Origin: Paramarasmius palmivorus | Lineage: Eukaryota > Basidiomycota > Agaricomycetes > Agaricales > Marasmiaceae | Reading direction: 5' to 3' | DNA length: 19,641 bases | Assembly: GCA_037176845.1 (NCBI GenBank) | Contig: JAYKXP010000369.1 | Span: 1-19,641 of the forward strand | Shown: one piece after another, positions 9,968 to 18,756 of the stretch | Layout of the letters: every line of letters begins with the position of its first letter | Numbering within the stretch: position 1 is the stretch's first letter | Made by a program: the position numbers and the translations under genes | The notes under the pieces: generated by a model | What the model was told of the DNA's origin: nothing | The model's input: the letters and a program-made list of their open reading frames with translations, nothing else | Databases searched by the model: none

Positions 9968-10804
9968 ACTTACCATACTGCTACAAAAATTAAGGGATAC
10001 ATTGCTATGATACCAATGAACATCTCTCTGTGTTTTATAAGTAGAAATATGTCTTGAGGATGGTGCATCAGGGTCGGAAGCTGGCGCGCGGCATCTTTGC
10101 ATTTGCGTTGCACTTCTAAGGTTCCGCATTGTGCCCTTCTGGTAACACGCAAAATAAATGCTCAAATTCCCAAACTCATGGAGATGTAGGACATATATAT
10201 GTTGAGTTCCTGTACCAAAAACTGGGAGGAAAGCCGGTGCGATGAGAAAGTTTTACGGTAATGACATTTCCCCGTTGCACTTCGGGTTGATCGATAGTAT
10301 ATGAAAAATGCCCTGCGCACGGACCACTTGAGGGCAGGACGTAGGACATAGGGTTTAGGGTAGTGGGGAGGAGCGGCAAAATTTGGCGTAGGCATCGTAG
10401 GCGTCGTCGTTGCAAGAGATGTTGGAAGTCGTTAGTTGAGCGTCGAGTGACAGTGACCAGTGATGCGTCACAAGTGACTGATGACGCGTCGCGTTCAACA
10501 ACCAATGATGTCACCGATGCAGTGCGACATTTTCGAATCCTCTACCGGGACTCGGCTCGCATTTACCCCAAAACCGTCGACTATACAACCATTAGTGGTG
10601 TTTCTATATCTCAGGCGATCCAAAGAAGATGCGTACTCGTTTTAAATCGCAATTTTCCCTCAAGGGTTAGCTCAAAACAATGGCAGGTACGTGATGTACT
10701 TACTCTATGTTACTTGTAATATACCTATCATGACTCCAGACTACCATAGTGTGATTTGATGACGGATTTTAGCGTTTATACTGCAATACGATAGTCCCAT
10801 AGCC
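9968..10804. other. Insertion interior with overlapping anonymous ORFs
   Basis: Overlapping frames of 60-118 codons on both strands, including 10363-10719 (plus) and 10162-10395 (minus), have no recognisable domain. A stretch at about 10441-10495 repeats GTGAC, GATGCGTCAC and GATGACGCGTC, giving several TGACG-type motifs in both orientations. Near 10345-10365 a single TTTAGGG appears within a G-rich run. I assign no gene. Confidence 0.3.
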
Positions 10805-10937
10805 TTATTACCTTGTATTACCGTAGTGGCAGGGTTATAACCCTTATACTACCCTATTATCACTCGCGCTATATCAGTGCTATAACTGTGGTGATAACAG
10901 GGTAATAACCCTCTACTACGGTAATACAAGGTAATAA
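10805..10937. repeat. Long hairpin / foldback element with perfect 23-bp outer arms
   Basis: The arm TTATTACCTTGTATTACCGTAGT (10805-10827) is exactly the reverse complement of 10915-10937. The pairing continues inward with small bulges (AGGGTTAT with the ATAACCCT side, TATTATCAC with GTGATAACA), leaving a loop of about 27 nt at 10864-10890. The structure resembles a foldback element or a small MITE. GGTAAT-type motifs continue to about 10990 on the right flank. Confidence 0.75.
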
Positions 10938-11048
10938 CAGGGTAATATTGTCATACTACGATAATGAAAGGTAATATACATTGTTATTACATGCTCGTAT
11001 CACGCTTACACCCTTTGACTACCTGTAGCTAACAGGCGGCAGTAGATA

Positions 11049-12053
11049 TACATCTGGAATCCGTATTTTGTTGAGTAGTAGAGCTCCCACTATGTAGCTC
11101 GGGTAGAGCCTGGTAGAGCAAAAGTGCTACGTCCGAGCTACCTCCGTACTACCCGAGCTACTGGCCAAAGAGGACCATGCGGCGCCTGAGAAACGGGGAT
11201 TTTCCTTACGTCAATCAACACCTTTTCGTTCGAAATCATCCATGCCCAGGGTACAATATTGCAAGTCTTGTGCGTATTCTACTTTTCGAGAGAAGTATAC
11301 AAGTTGAATCTTAACTGTTTTCACTTTAGCTATGTACACTCAAGTTTGACTTAGCTTTTTTTCAGCTCAGACCGTCAAGCAATCTTCCCTCCGACGTCAA
11401 TGGCTCAAGGTTTTTTTGCGCAAGGACAGGGCATCAAGAGGCTTAGGAACGGAGATGATATCGTGATTGTCAGTGGGGATCGTCAAGGTGCGTGGCCGTC
11501 GACGCTTCTCTTCTTCGTGTTCCTTTTCGGCTGACTCCATATATTAGGACGCCTTGAGGACACCGATAGCTCCCTCGACGGTCAGGAAACAATTCAAGAA
11601 CACCAACTGCCGCATATTGAAGACATCTATGGATTCGAAGCACCAGTCTCACATTCCAACCGTTGGACACGCACACTCGCAGTGATGGAGTCCTGCATCA
11701 TATCTCGTAGTTCAATTTGTTGGCGTATAACAAAGTACATTTGTTGATAGTTAAAGAACGCGTGTTGCAATGAATGAAAATGCAGCTCAATTGACCATAG
11801 CATAGAACGGCAATTGGCCGCAAGGCAGCAAGAAACGACGACCATACCACTATATCGAGAAGATTTCATTGGCTCACGCGTTGTCATTTTGGGTACCCGG
11901 TTTCTGATAACATCAAAAAATGCTCGCTATGTAGCACCATGTAGCACCTCGTAGACCGGGACCGTGCTACGTAGATGGGGGGGTAGCTACCCGAGCTATT
12001 TGACTACCCGAGCTATATACCGCTACATAGTGAGGTATCAAGTTCCAGATGTA
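11049..12053 (+). mobile_element. 1.0 kb terminal-inverted-repeat element with a small cargo ORF
   Basis: Left end TACATCTGGAA (11049-11059) and right end TTCCAGATGTA (12043-12053) are perfect inverted repeats. Inside them lies a second matched pair, CACTATGTAGC (11088-11098) and GCTACATAGTG (12022-12032). Subterminal copies of TAGCTCGGGTAG (11095-11106) and its complement CTACCCGAGCTA (11149-11160, 11987-11998, 12004-12015) decorate both ends. A TA target duplication is possible, since TA is the outermost dinucleotide on both sides. There is no transposase-like ORF, so the element would be non-autonomous. Its right terminus abuts or overlaps the resumed transporter exon. Confidence 0.55.
11400..11747 (+). 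CDS. Small two-exon ORF with KOW-like motif inside the TIR element
   Basis: ATG 11400 starts MAQGFFAQGQGIKRLRNGDD, followed by DIVIVSGDRQG, which resembles a KOW motif (hydrophobic strand, Gly-Asp, Gly) as in Spt5-type elongation factors. A canonical intron at 11488-11547 (GTGCGT...TTAG, 60 bp) joins the ORF cleanly to RLEDTDSSLDGQETIQEHQ and IEDIYGFEAPVSHSNRW, ending at TGA 11745-11747 after 95 residues. A further open stretch after a frame change (about 11785-11945) contains IPLYREDFIGSRVVILG. The clean splice supports a once-functional gene, possibly a captured piece of an Spt5-like gene. The family call is tentative. Confidence 0.4.
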
Positions 12054-12838
12054 CGCTTACATTTCCAGCTATGACCTCTTACGGTTTTTGCTGATGGTTG
12101 GGCTGTATGGATCAACCGCAAATCCAGGTTCCACATTGAATCCATACTACCTTGCCATTCTTTGTGCAACGTCTATAGCAGGGCGAACGCTTCCAGGAAT
12201 TGTTGCCATCTATGTTGGGAGGTACGATTCTCTTGTATTCACCCGGCTCCTGCTGAGATGTCGACGTAGGTTCAATATAATGTGTTTATCAACCTTGATA
12301 TCTGCCATCTTTTTGATATTGGGGCTATTTTTTTTTTTTTTGGTACACGTCACTGCAGAAGCTAACTTGACAGCTTTTGCGGCACTTTTATGGGTTCTTC
12401 TCCGGTCCATTCTTCGCTTTTAATGCCGGTGGTGTACATCTTCGAAAACTGCGATCTGAGTTTGAAACTCACATTGAAATGAAGTCCTGTGTCTCCAGAT
12501 TTCCACACCGATTGATAGGTTGGTGGCAAGAATAGGTTCGGACTCAGCCACTGCTCTCCCTCACATCTGATCACCGAACTTACCCTGTAGGTGGCACTTA
12601 TGCATTCATGGCACCCGCAACGTTTGCCGGCACACCGATTACTGGAATCTTCATCAGAAATCAGACTGTTGAGAACTTCCAAGATCTCATACTGTTCTCG
12701 GTGAGTAGGTTTCCGGGATCACCTTCATTCCTCACTCTTAACAGGCACTCTATTCAGGGTATAGTTGCATTGTTTGGCACTGCACTGCTGTTCGTTTCTC
12801 GACTCATCCTAGATCGCAAGATTTTGTCGATTGTATGA
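12049..12838 (+). CDS. MFS transporter, monocarboxylate (MCT) type, C-terminal half
   Basis: Continues the gene broken at 8557. Residues MYAYISSYDL, NPYYLAILCATSIAGRTLPG and IVAIYVGR (12049-12221) correspond to helices 7-8 of the carrier. An intron at 12222-12269 joins to FNIMCLSTLISAIFLILGLF. A T-run (12329-12341) and ACTTTTATGGG near 12388 carry extra bases; removing one from the latter restores ALYGFFSGPFFA. MPVVYIFENCD (12422-12455), MAPATFAGTPITGIFI (12608-12655) and, after an intron at 12701-12757, GIVALFGTALLFVSRLILDR and KILSIV to TGA 12836-12838 complete the C-terminus. Together with the N-terminal half this accounts for a full carrier of normal size. Confidence 0.82.
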
Positions 12839-13198
12839 AAACACAACCTCGATGATCCACGAATAATGTCTTTCTAGAATCATGTTGGAACCATGAATAG
12901 ATATTTTTACATGTTACATGGCTTGATCCAACCCTAACAGCGAAATATATGTTATCGTGCTACGGCGTGCCAAGGGAAGATAGATAGATTGTGTCCCTCG
13001 ACCCTGAAGTAAACACCCGCTTGGCTCAACCTTCACTGTCGCGTAAGAATGGAAGGTGACTTTTCCTTGTCCTTTATTCGTCAAGCTCTGTCCTCTTCGC
13101 AATTTGCTGCCAGGCCCTAGTAGGTGGGTTGGGGAACCGGTTGGCATTCTCCGTTCACTTATTACATTCTCCACCTGTAGAACATTCTCTTAATCACC
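12839..13198. other. Intergenic region
   Basis: About 360 bp between the transporter stop and the next ATG. An 86-codon minus-strand frame (12914-13174) has no recognised domain and I treat it as chance. The last 60 bp before ATG 13199 are T/C-rich, as in fungal promoters, with no clear TATA box. Confidence 0.4.
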
Positions 13199-14372
13199 AT
13201 GGTAAAAGAGACGACTGCTCCTGCCAAATCTCCCCGCAAGCCGTCCACATCCCGGAGCCCCAAGAAAGCAGCTACAGGTCCCAACACGCCAACAAAAACT
13301 GAGCTCAAGAAGAAATGGGCAGAACACATCGCGAACAACCAGTGGAAGCGAGATCGAATGTTTTTTCACCCAGACAAAGTTCGAGTGCGTGCATGGAAAA
13401 TTCCAGGCTCGCACAACTATTTAATACTCTGTTTTTCAACAGACAGTCACACAGGGAGACGCTCAATGTTTAGACGACGTGAAACCAAGGCTCAAACCGG
13501 AAGAGCTCGCAACGCTACCTCATGAACGACGCATCAGTCCAGCTAGTGGCCATGAAATGAAGCTCTATTCTGTGAGCGATGTTCGAAGGCTCATTCGCGA
13601 GCGAGCTATTGCCCTCAAACTGCCTATCTCTGTGCCAAAGCACTCACTTTGCACATCGAATCCTGAAGCCGACAATCTACTGGGCCGCCTGAGCTACCGG
13701 TCAAAAGCCCTTGTTCGACATTTATATGTACCTCCACCAGGCTCTTCTGATCAGGATCCGGTACCAGAAGACATCATTTGGGAGGGAGAACACGTCTGGG
13801 GTGATTTTGGAATCGAAGTACACGACGCGTGTTTACTGTACTGCGTGCGTGTTTCTTCTATTTGCGATGGCTGATAACTCACTTATACCCGCTTAGCTGA
13901 AACCGGAGGACTTGAAAGAATTCACTGAGGCATCTCGTTGGCTGGACATCAGATCAGTTGCCGTTCAAGCACTGGAGGTTCATGGAGGTCTGACGAAACA
14001 CAATCAAATGTAGGTCCCAGTCAGATTCTTCGCTAGGATTCCTTTGACCTTCCCTCTAGAATCGTCGAGAGGCGTAGAAAAGACATGAAGACCATTGAAG
14101 AACTGGGACAAGCACGTAAATATCAAGACGAGAGACCATTGGTCGATTACTCCAAAGGCTTACGAGATTTTCTCAAGAGCCCTTTGATGCCCAACCCCGA
14201 GGAATTTAGGCAAGAACAACAAGCAATCTCAAGGGAAGAGATGCTCCTTCGCAAACGCCGAACAGTCAAACAATACGGCCCAGTCGTTTACGTTGGAATG
14301 GACGACTACGGGTGTGAATGGCAATGGTTTCACGGCAGCAAGCGCCTTAGCGATGATGATCTGGAACTCTAG
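13199..14372 (+). CDS. XPA/Rad14 C-terminal-like protein, four exons, intact
   Basis: ATG 13199 sits in a good context (ACCATGG). Introns 13385-13442, 13845-13896 and 14010-14059 (50-58 bp, GT-AG) join in phase to give 337 residues ending at TAG 14372. The N-terminus is Lys/Pro/Ser-rich and basic (KSPRKPSTSRSPKKAA), probably disordered and possibly a nuclear signal. The middle has LKPEELATLPHE and MKLYSVSDVRRL, the pattern of a DNA-repair XPA C-terminal-like region. Exon 3 has ALEVHGGLTKHNQ followed by basic VERRRKDMKTIEE, comparable to the LEVWGSQEALEEA segment of XPA. No zinc finger is visible, so this is not canonical XPA/Rad14 but a related fungal protein, perhaps DNA-binding. Unlike its neighbours it shows no frame breaks. 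The family assignment rests on short motifs. Confidence 0.6.
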
Positions 14373-14873
14373 GAGGACTCGGAGTGGCTATGGAAAATAG
14401 AGTTCCCAAGCGACGTTTGCAAAAGGATATTCTGGGCAATCTGGGGCTGCGAGGCTACGCTGCGCGGACCCGTTATATGTGTCTGACTCATAGTTGTGGC
14501 ACCAAAATAATCTATGTGGCCAAAATACTTTTTAGTTGTATATAAAGCTGTTTGCGAGTATACGGAGATCCGCGGACCTAAGTGTTTCTTTTTAAAGTTC
14601 CGATCCGAAGATGAGTTTGCTTTCTTAGGCAAGATCGCCGACGGTGCAAGCTGTTTCAACTTGCCAATTTGGACGAAATAATAATGTAATCCACAAATAT
14701 AGGAATAAAATGGTCTTCATTTTCTCCTTTATTTCCCACATCATAACTATATAAGCTTGACGATTTTCTGCCCACTCCCTCACCACCAATTAGTACACTG
14801 ATAGCGTGTAAGTAGCGAGTCTATTAATTATTCTGTCTTACATCTTCCGTCTTACTAGTACTGCATAAACATC
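14373..14873. other. Intergenic region with promoter of the downstream small gene
   Basis: About 500 bp. A 96-codon minus-strand frame at 14369-14659 has no recognised domain and is probably a shadow. The right part is AT-rich with a TATA box and a pyrimidine-rich initiator region (about 14765-14790). Confidence 0.4.
14748..14755 (+). promoter_or_regulatory. TATA box
   Basis: TATATAAG lies 119-126 bp before ATG 14874 in an otherwise plain context, followed by a CCCACTCCCTCACC-type initiator region. Position and sequence fit a core promoter for the small two-exon gene. Confidence 0.5.
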
Positions 14874-15358
14874 ATGGGAAACTACTATCAAACCAATCGA
14901 GAGTGGGGTGCCTTCCACCAGTGCAATAGCGGACGTAACCCCGTGTCTAGCTACCGCTGGAAACAGAGAATGAGGGCGCAAAAGTGGATGGGAAATCCAA
15001 ATAGCTTCCGACACCCCAAAGGCACCATCGTGAGTATTAATCTCGACCGTTCATCAAACTATGTTCACATCAATATCTACAGACTGTAAACCAAACGCAA
15101 GCGAAGCAGCTGACCACCCCAAGGGTAGATGACCTCGACTTGAAGACCCTGCCATATTCAGCGCGACCTGCCGGAACAAAGCCTTTGGGCAATGGTCGGG
15201 AAATGCCCTTGACGGCGTTCGATTACTCTCGTCAGGCAGTCATTGATCTGGCGAAGAGAAAGGCAGAGGCGATTGGCGAGGAGTTCTCCATGGGCCGTAG
15301 GATAATTCCTCGTTCGCCAAGGAAGAGGGGGAGTCCTTCCACTTCGCGGGAAGCATGA
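14874..15358 (+). CDS. Small basic hypothetical protein, two exons, intact
   Basis: Not recognised. ATG 14874 opens MGNYYQTNREWGAFHQCNSG. A canonical intron at 15030-15082 (GTGAGT...ACAG, 53 bp) is in phase 0 and joins KGTI to TVNQTQAKQLTTPRVDDLDL. The ORF then runs to TGA 15356-15358, giving 143 residues. The protein is rich in Arg, Lys, Asn and Ser, with a basic C-terminus (RRIIPRSPRKRGSPS) that could bind nucleic acid or act as a nuclear signal. No signal peptide or membrane segment. A TATA box precedes it. The clean splice and the long open second exon support a real gene; the function is unknown. Confidence 0.65.
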
Positions 15359-16290
15359 AGGGGTGTGGATTTGTCCGCCTGATATAATTCGATGTCATAA
15401 CAAATACGAGTTCCATGTTGCTGATACTTACCTGTGTAACTGTACTACTGAAATTAACGTCTCGGGTTCTTCTCTCACCCACAAGCCCAACGGTCCATGA
15501 TTTGAGCCCACTGTGCCTCTCGCCACTTGCCAGTAACTTGGTGTATCACCTGCGTTGGGCATGGTACCATTGACACTGCGAACGGTAGAAATTTCTGGCG
15601 AATAAAGGACCAAGGAAGAAGGGTTTTCGTCTATGCCGACACGACCATTGATTTTCGATGTGATACGGATATGGTTGGGTGGGATAAGGGATAGTTAGTG
15701 CAGTTGGCGAGGGTGCCCAAGGGTGTCTGATGCTCTTCGGTCAGGGAGTCCTGGATTTGCTAGTCATCTTGCGAATTTTTTAGGCATCGTTACGTCAAGA
15801 AGGACAGTCATGTTATAATTCTCGATAACTCACTCTCGACACCTTTCATGTTTGGCCCAGCCATTCACCTGGAGTGTATTGTTTGCTGGCTTGCCCAGAC
15901 ATTCTACCTTCCCCTAATGCTTCTGTTTTGGGGTTCCGGTCGCTGCTTGTGGTTTCTATTCGCTGGACCTCTTCTCGTGTCTTCCTGTCTCGTTCATCAT
16001 TTTTCAAGGAATGTCGAATGGACGCGCTGCGTCTGTTCTTGAATGGGTATAGGAGTTGGAGAAGCTTTTTTGGGTTGTCGGTGGCGGCAAGAGACAGAAA
16101 GCATTCTGTGATGTGGATAGACATTGAAGAGAGAATAAAGTGGCTGGAAAATGCCACGACGAGTGGCGACTTGAGGACGCTCGCTTGGGTGGGTAACGCC
16201 ATCACTTTTTTGTTCCACGACAGTTTTTTTCGTTCGAATAACCTCAACAAGTTCTGGGACGTCCTGCATCGTCGATTTTTTAATTAGACG
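15359..16290. other. Region with unassigned coding-like fragments
   Basis: On the minus strand, about 15660 down to 15428, an open stretch reads NGRVGIDENPSSLVLYSPE and SYWQVARGTVGSNHGPLGLW and ends near a GTAAGTATCAG donor (15422-15432), which suggests an exon of a minus-strand gene. Between 15846 and 16287 three overlapping frames of 90-137 codons lie on both strands and I cannot choose between them. No family recognised. Frame breaks like those in PAN2 may hide a gene. Confidence 0.25.
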
Positions 16291-17079
16291 GGGATTTGGT
16301 GATTTTCATATCTGACAATAAGCATTACTTCTACTAAACCTTCAAGATAATTGTTCCATTTGGCAGAAGACAGAATTCATGCACAAAACCACCACAGCCC
16401 AGACCCCAGAAAAATCTGCAATTACAGTACACGAATCAAGGTCTGGCAATTGCAATGTCTGAAGTTACAGAGGCTAAACTCGTATATCGTAGCGTGGATG
16501 GAAGTTTCTCACCAGCGTTGAGCGCATGGAAAGCCTGGAAACGGCATAGGAGGCGATGACGAAGGTCGAGACGTCGATCGTTGATCTATACCTGAAACTT
16601 GAGAATTTGGGAGGTGTTCGGACGTATTAGGAGAGGTGATTGGCGTCGATAACTAATATGAAGTTCTTCTTTGGAGCGCTTGTGGTGTGTTCAGGGTCTT
16701 AGCATCCCTACTTGCGGCTTGGAGATGGGGATGTAGACGGGTTCCTGTATAATATGCCCCATTGTGGAAATGAGTAACGCCCCCACTTGTTGGCAATTCT
16801 GAGAATGTTAGAGTGAGATGTTATAGAGTATGATTTACGTGAACGTACCCAAGTACCAGTTCGTTTATTTGTAGCACTCGGGAAACACGGGTCCCAGACG
16901 GGTTGTCTGTCGGTTACCTAGTGGGCGGACGAAGGAATGTTGGAGACAGTTTTTGGGTGGTCGGAAGGTCTCTTGCGCTGATATGCAACATTTGTCCTTC
17001 TGATCGTTTGGTGACGGTGGCGTTGTTGTGAAAACACTTCCTCCTTGAGTTTACCAGCATGTTAAAATTTGCTATTCCA

Positions 17080-17101
17080 GTTGATTAACTGTTGATTAAC
17101 T
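17080..17101. repeat. Tandem 11-bp direct repeat
   Basis: GTTGATTAACT occurs twice without spacing, about 35-55 bp before a TATAAAA box. It could be an upstream activating site; no specific factor can be named. Confidence 0.5.
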
Positions 17102-17135
17102 TGAGATTGATGGAATTTGAAGCCTAGGGAATTGC

Positions 17136-17142
17136 TATAAAA
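17136..17142 (+). promoter_or_regulatory. TATA box
   Basis: TATAAAA stands about 150 bp before ATG 17288. Together with the tandem repeat just upstream it suggests a plus-strand promoter. Confidence 0.45.
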
Positions 17143-17287
17143 CGGATGTGAGCGGCCGTACTGAAAAATCGGAGTCTTGAATTCGACCGCCTGATACCGA
17201 CCTGTACACGCTGCCTGTACCCAGCGCGTTTAACCGCATACAGCAAGAACCAAACTTTTTCCTCGGCATTCTCACAGAGTCCTGGGC

Positions 17288-17660
17288 ATGACCATTCCTG
17301 ATCGTCGTGAATTCGAAGTCGAGGGGTTATGGCAGAGGAGGATCATAGAGAGGGAGAAAGAAGGGCAGAGAGCCGACGCGTTTGTCATTCGTCGCGTTTT
17401 TGTCTCCACAATTGTCTCTGAAACACACTGGGCTTCTTGTCTTCCACTCCACCACCATGAGCAGCACATGCCCATATATTCTCCGGCAGCAAATCGTCAA
17501 GATTTCCAGGAAAACTATACGCGCGTCTGTAGTAGTTCCCAGTCGACAATTTCCGAATGGCACATCAGGGAAAAAATCACTCGCATCTACGAACCAAGCT
17601 CACTCAGTCTTTGAGCTGGACGCACATCGCAGGACTGTCTCTAGGAACATATCTGCCTGA
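17288..17660 (+). CDS. Unidentified plus-strand gene start (two competing frames)
   Basis: A true ATG at 17288 opens a 108-codon frame with an acidic and basic helix-like stretch (LWQRRIIEREKEGQRADAF). A second ATG near 17457 opens a different frame to 17660 whose N-terminus (ILRQQIVKISRKTIRASVVV) is basic and free of acidic residues, like a mitochondrial presequence. An intron or an indel could join the two. The promoter-like signals upstream support transcription in this direction. Product unknown. Confidence 0.3.
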
Positions 17661-18664
17661 TATATCGCAAAAACATGCACGAGGAAGAGTCCAGCTGAGA
17701 TAGCCTGGGCGAGTCGCCCTCCAAAACGTGGGGCATCAATGGGTAGCCTCATGCTACGACAGTTGCACACTATAACTTGTCGTTTTGTATTGGGTCTATT
17801 GCAGGAGCAGCGAGCGTTTTGGTCTGAGGTCGTTTTGTGGCGATGTTGGGGGAGTTGTAGTATTTCAGTATGTTGCTGCCGTTCTCGCAATTTATAACAC
17901 CCTGACAAGATTTTATAGCACATTGTCGGTTCAAACGACACCACACGATGGGTTTTGAGGCCTTCATCTGCCGCACACTCTGACAACATTGCTGGGACTT
18001 GTTGTCGTCGTATGTCGAACGGTTCTTGAAGCAGCCAATAGCTTGTCTTGAGAACTTGCTGGACATAAAAAACAAGTCATACGCCTTGATGCACACAAAT
18101 TTGTGGTGGTTCTCTTTGCGTGCAATGAGATGTGGGACAATATAGGGAATCTGAGTGAGTAGTCCATGGTATTCGCGTCCGTATATCGCACGTGTTGATA
18201 GCTGTTAGCGCCGTTAGAACATACGGTGCAAAGGCAGGTTCCAGCGGGCTCGACCACGTCCAAGCAATCCATTTGAGCTTCTACGAGGATAGAGGCTTTA
18301 ACCAGCCGAAGCCGCAGATTTCAGCGGTTCCCAGATGTATACAGGCGCCTTGTTCATGGATTGAACACGTTCTTTGGTCCTACTGAAATCGATATTCAGA
18401 GTGGGCATCCTTCGTCTGGTGATTGGGTTATCAAAGTGTATGCGCTAGAAGGATACCGGGGCACATAACTTGCACCTCCGCAGGTCCGCAACGAACGTTT
18501 TTGGAGCATCGAGGTTTCGGACATCAATCGTCTCGCCGTTTGTCGAATTCGTGACCGTGGTCACTAGACTGTTGGTTTGTCGAGTGGTGCGGAATGGAAA
18601 CAATGTGAATAGCTACGACCCCCTGGAGATGAGGGGGCTGGTGGAAATGAGACTAGTCGTTTAG
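17661..18664. other. Fragmentary coding-like region, strand unresolved
   Basis: Frames of 60-130 codons alternate on both strands. On the minus strand, about 18660-18470 reads TNSTNGETIDVRNLDAPKTF, and further down come segments such as KAPVYIWEPLKSAASAG (about 18310-18360) and NGANSYQHVRYTDANTMDYS (about 18160-18220) in shifting frames. This resembles a minus-strand gene broken by indels. On the plus strand 18192-18386 is also open. No family is recognised. Confidence 0.2.
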
Positions 18665-18756
18665 TGGTGTGGGAAAGTGAGGCTAAACGTCACTTCGTGC
18701 ATCTTGTCTCCCCGTGCGGTCATCACGCAGCTAATACTGCATATTTTCTCAACATA

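Larger units (their letters stand above)
8558..12048. mobile_element. About 3.5 kb composite insertion splitting the MFS transporter
   Basis: The transporter reads to NPFFYV at 8557 and resumes at 12049 with MYAYISSYDL, where family members normally run straight on or have an intron of about 60 bp. The DNA between is unlike the gene. It contains LTR-like sequence, a minisatellite, AT-rich stretches, ORFs of other composition, a long hairpin and a TIR element at the right end. I infer at least two nested or adjacent insertions. Splicing across 3.5 kb is conceivable, because a CAG acceptor precedes 12049 and GT dinucleotides follow 8553, but the gene is most likely inactivated. Confidence 0.65.
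16291..17287. other. Region without recognisable genes
   Basis: No frame longer than 60 codons opens here. A minus-strand stretch at about 16450-16680 is weakly coding-like (RRLDLRHRLLCRFQAFHAL) but unassigned. The right end contains a perfect tandem pair of GTTGATTAACT (17080-17101) and a TATA box, so it probably serves as promoter for the locus after 17288. Confidence 0.35.

Noticed and set aside
10345..10365. TTTAGGG, a telomere-like unit
   Set aside because: Only one unit occurs and it is not in tandem, so no telomeric repeat can be claimed.
10900..10918. A true I-SceI recognition site
   Set aside because: The match covers 14 contiguous bases but differs in the upstream four, and the motif is part of a local GGTAAT-rich repeat, so a functional homing site is not supported.
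12914..13174. 86-codon minus-strand ORF between the transporter and the XPA-like gene
   Set aside because: No recognised motif, no splice context, and it lies in the likely promoter of the next gene.
13190..13414. Cys/Phe-rich minus-strand ORF opposite exon 1 of the XPA-like gene
   Set aside because: It is the antisense shadow of the Lys/Pro/Ser-rich first exon, whose splice phases are fully consistent.
14369..14659. 96-codon minus-strand ORF after the XPA-like gene
   Set aside because: Composition is Ser/Lys/Thr-rich without motif; it begins at the 3' end of an intact gene on the other strand and looks like chance.
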